From contig NZ_CP045404.1 in assembly GCF_009363715.1 (NCBI RefSeq), positions 3,130,001-3,194,000 of the forward strand: a DNA stretch of 64,000 bases, read 5' to 3'. The notes under the pieces are model-generated. The model searched no databases. It saw only the letters and a list, made by a program, of their open reading frames with translations, and had not been told where the DNA came from. Source of the DNA: Roseovarius sp. THAF9. GTDB lineage: Bacteria; Pseudomonadota; Alphaproteobacteria; Rhodobacterales; Rhodobacteraceae. A program made the translations under genes and the position numbers. Shown piece by piece: positions 62,321 through 64,000 of the stretch; position 1 is the first letter of the stretch, and the number at the start of each line of letters is the position of its first letter.

Positions 62321-62959
62321 ATGACGCTGCTCCTTGGGGATACCGTTCCCGACTTCACGGCGAACACGACCACGGGACCGATCTCTTTCCACGACTGGAT
62401 CGGCAATGACTGGGCTTTCTTCTTCAGCCATCCGGCCGATTTCACGCCGGTGTGCACGACAGAGATGGGACGCACCTCGCAATTGAGCGATGAGTTCACA
62501 AAACGCGGCGTAAAACCTATCGGCCTAAGCACCGATACCGTCGAAGAGCATCTGAACTGGACCGAAGACGTGAACGACACTCAGAACACCACGCTGCGCT
62601 TCCCAATCGTCGCGGATCCGGATTTCCAGATCGCCAAGCTCTTCGAGATGATCCATCCCGGCGAGTCGGAAACCGCCGCCGTGCGCTCTGTTTTCATCAT
62701 CGACCCTGACAAGAAACTGCGTCTTTCGATGACATACCCGATGAGCGTTGGCCGGAACTTTGACGAAATCCTTCGCGTGATCGACGCGCTGCAAACCGGC
62801 GATGCCCACGGCGTGGCCCTGCCCGCCGATTGGCGACCGGGCGACCGTGCCATCATTCCTCCATCCCTTTCGGACGAAGGTGCAAAAGCCAAGTTCCCAC
62901 AAGGCTTCGACACGATCCGTCCGTATTTGCGCACCGTCGAAATCGACTTGGTCAAATAG
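62321..62959 (+). CDS. 1-Cys peroxiredoxin (Prx6/AhpC-TSA type)
   Basis: This is a 212-residue peroxidase. The peroxidatic Cys45 lies in HPADFTPVCTTEMG, and the C-terminal Prx6-type domain (ADWRPGDRAIIPPSLSDEGAKAKFPQGF) is present. No resolving cysteine is evident. AAAGGA lies before the ATG at 62321; the frame is open further upstream through the operator sites, which is not coding. It heads the rightward set with the DsrE-like and cytochrome bd genes. Peroxide or peroxynitrite reduction is expected. Confidence 0.93.
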   Translation: MTLLLGDTVPDFTANTTTGPISFHDWIGNDWAFFFSHPADFTPVCTTEMGRTSQLSDEFTKRGVKPIGLSTDTVEEHLNWTEDVNDTQNTTLRFPIVADPDFQIAKLFEMIHPGESETAAVRSVFIIDPDKKLRLSMTYPMSVGRNFDEILRVIDALQTGDAHGVALPADWRPGDRAIIPPSLSDEGAKAKFPQGFDTIRPYLRTVEIDLVK

Positions 62960-62980
62960 TTCAAAACAAAGGAACTCCTG

Positions 62981-63412
62981 ATGAAAAAGACACTCCTTTC
63001 ATGTGCCGCAGCCCTGGGGCTGGCGGGTGCGGCCCACGCCGATGAGACACCGAATCTGGTGACGATCCTCGCCTCGGGCGAGCCACAGACCCAATTGATG
63101 AGCATGGTGCTGTCCATGCAATCCATGCAGCAAGGCGCAGAGACGCGTATCCTGCTATGCGGTCCGGCGGGAGACCTGGCCCTGAAGGACCCACCGGTCT
63201 CCGCCACCGCGCCGCAAGAGCCTCGTGGAATGAGCCCGCAGGGATTGATGCAAAAGATAATGGCAGGCGGCGCCACGGTCGAGGTTTGCGCGATTTACCT
63301 TCCTAACAAAGGGGTTGAAGCAGACGCATTGCTGGATGGTATCGTTGCCGCTGCGCCTCCGGACATGGCCGCGCGCCTCTTGGCTCCGAATACGCGCATC
63401 ATGTCTTTCTGA
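62981..63412 (+). CDS. Exported DsrE-like protein
   Basis: This is a 143-residue protein with a signal peptide (cleavage near GAAHADE, residue 21). A DsrE/F-like fold follows: LVTILASGEPQTQLMSMVLSMQSMQQGAETRILLCGPAGDLAL, then MQKIMAGGATVEVCAIYLPNKG. The two cysteines (ILLCG and VEVCAIY) occupy positions where DsrE proteins hold active persulfide sulfur. Location in the periplasm is expected. Sulfur trafficking is a reasonable inference from the family and neighbours. Confidence 0.8.
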   Translation: MKKTLLSCAAALGLAGAAHADETPNLVTILASGEPQTQLMSMVLSMQSMQQGAETRILLCGPAGDLALKDPPVSATAPQEPRGMSPQGLMQKIMAGGATVEVCAIYLPNKGVEADALLDGIVAAAPPDMAARLLAPNTRIMSF

Positions 63413-63490
63413 AACGCTGTTCTTACGCTTATCCCGCCGGTCTGATACGGCGCCCCAAGGGCGGCGCGCTTGGCCCGGAGGCAAATACAG

Positions 63491-63526
63491 ATCTCCCACT
63501 TCATCTGCGACGATCTTGTGGGAGAT
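63491..63526. promoter_or_regulatory. Inverted repeat before the cytochrome bd gene
   Basis: ATCTCCCAC at 63491-63499 and GTGGGAGAT at 63518-63526 are perfect 9-bp arms around 18 bases. It ends 8 bases before the ribosome site of the oxidase gene, so it can be a 5' leader hairpin or an operator. Confidence 0.55.
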
Positions 63527-63547
63527 TTATCTTAAAGGTGGCTCAAC

Positions 63548-64000
63548 ATGTTCGACAGTTTCAGTGCAGAAATGCTTGCCAGGGTCCAGTTCGCCTTCAC
63601 GGTCTCGTTCCACATCGTCTTCCCGGCTTTCTCCATAGGCCTTGCCAGTTATCTCGCCGTCCTGAACGGGTTGTGGCTGAGAACGAGAGACAAGACCTAT
63701 CTGGCACTCTTCAACTACTGGAAGAAGATCTTTGCGGTTGCCTTCGGTATGGGCGTGGTTTCGGGCATCGTGATGTCCTACCAGTTCGGAACCAACTGGT
63801 CGGTCTTCTCCGACAAGGCTGGCCCCGTGGTTGGCCCGCTCATGGCCTACGAAGTCCTGTCGGCCTTTTTCCTCGAAGCGGGGTTTCTGGGCATCATGCT
63901 TTTCGGCCGTGAGCGCGTGGGCGACAAACTGCACATGTTCGCGACTGCGATGGTGGCCTTTGGGACGCTAATGTCGGCAACCTGGATCCTGTCCGTGAAC
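63548..64000 (+). CDS. cydA: Cytochrome bd-type quinol oxidase subunit I, N-terminal part
   Basis: The first 151 codons of a cytochrome bd subunit I are present; the gene runs off the window. The sequence begins MFDSFSAEMLARVQFAFTVS, with His22 in SFHIVFPAFSIGLAS matching the heme b595 ligand position. YQFGTNWS, YEVLSAFFLEAGFLGIMLFG and ATWILSVN are family blocks. The wording is closest to the cyanide-insensitive (CioA) subgroup. Such oxidases keep respiring in the presence of sulfide, nitric oxide and cyanide, which fits the island. AAAGGTGG lies before the ATG. Confidence 0.93.
   Translation, partial: MFDSFSAEMLARVQFAFTVSFHIVFPAFSIGLASYLAVLNGLWLRTRDKTYLALFNYWKKIFAVAFGMGVVSGIVMSYQFGTNWSVFSDKAGPVVGPLMAYEVLSAFFLEAGFLGIMLFGRERVGDKLHMFATAMVAFGTLMSATWILSVN

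Noticed and set aside
1..64000. CRISPR arrays and rRNA genes
   Set aside because: No regularly spaced repeats and no rRNA-like segments were seen on either strand.

Overview
The window looks like a chromosomal segment of an alphaproteobacterium of the Rhodobacteraceae (Roseobacter-type). The GC content is high. Gene order is familiar for that group: proC next to a YbjN gene, lgt-midA-pgeF overlapping by ATGA junctions, DUF484-xerC, and ycjX-GNAT-ycjF. Lineage-typical genes include phosphatidylcholine synthase, a Hint-domain protein, an ExoD-like protein and a fused sulfate adenylyltransferase/APS kinase. Species cannot be named from the sequence alone.

Positions 1-44.5 kb are ordinary core genome, densely packed on both strands. 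They cover aromatic amino acid synthesis (aroA, 5' part), tdk, fabH-like, proC, lgt, pgeF, trxB, sulfate activation, priA, tal, xerC, pcs, ogt, sfsA, map, benE, ileS and truA, plus several regulators (Lrp, LysR, HTH). Short palindromes recur at gene 3' ends, and one copy lies inside the priA coding sequence. The sulfate adenylyltransferase/APS kinase is read in frame with an EPS-type MarR winged-helix domain, and an operator-like palindrome sits just upstream.

At 44.39 kb lies a tRNA-Arg(UCU) gene followed by a tyrosine integrase pointing at it. This is the signature of an integrative element. To its right come an AT-rich stretch, an intact IS3-family insertion sequence with an A7G frameshift site, and then accessory functions to the window end. 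No second attachment site was found, so the right boundary is open.

Accessory block 1 (47.8-55.3 kb) is a two-component system divergent from dsbD, an Lgt-like/TlpA fusion and a DsbA-like protein (all ATGA-overlapped), followed by two L,D-transpeptidases and an alpha/beta hydrolase. Two sites CTTAAG-N5-CTTAAG, the layout of PmrA/QseB-type boxes, lie in the divergent promoter region and just upstream of the first transpeptidase. They suggest one regulon in which a periplasmic reducing relay serves the single-cysteine transpeptidases.

Accessory block 2 (55.7-64 kb) looks like a reactive-sulfur / nitrosative stress island. A leftward set encodes an ETHE1/Blh-type metallo-hydrolase, a bacterioferritin lacking the heme methionine, a phosphatase-like/sulfide:quinone reductase fusion and a SulP permease. 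A leftward regulator pair follows (NsrR-like Rrf2 and Crp/Fnr). A rightward set encodes a 1-Cys peroxiredoxin, a secreted DsrE-like protein and cytochrome bd oxidase subunit I (cut by the window end). A 20-base operator-like sequence with only two differences occurs upstream of both outward transcription units, tying them into one candidate regulon.
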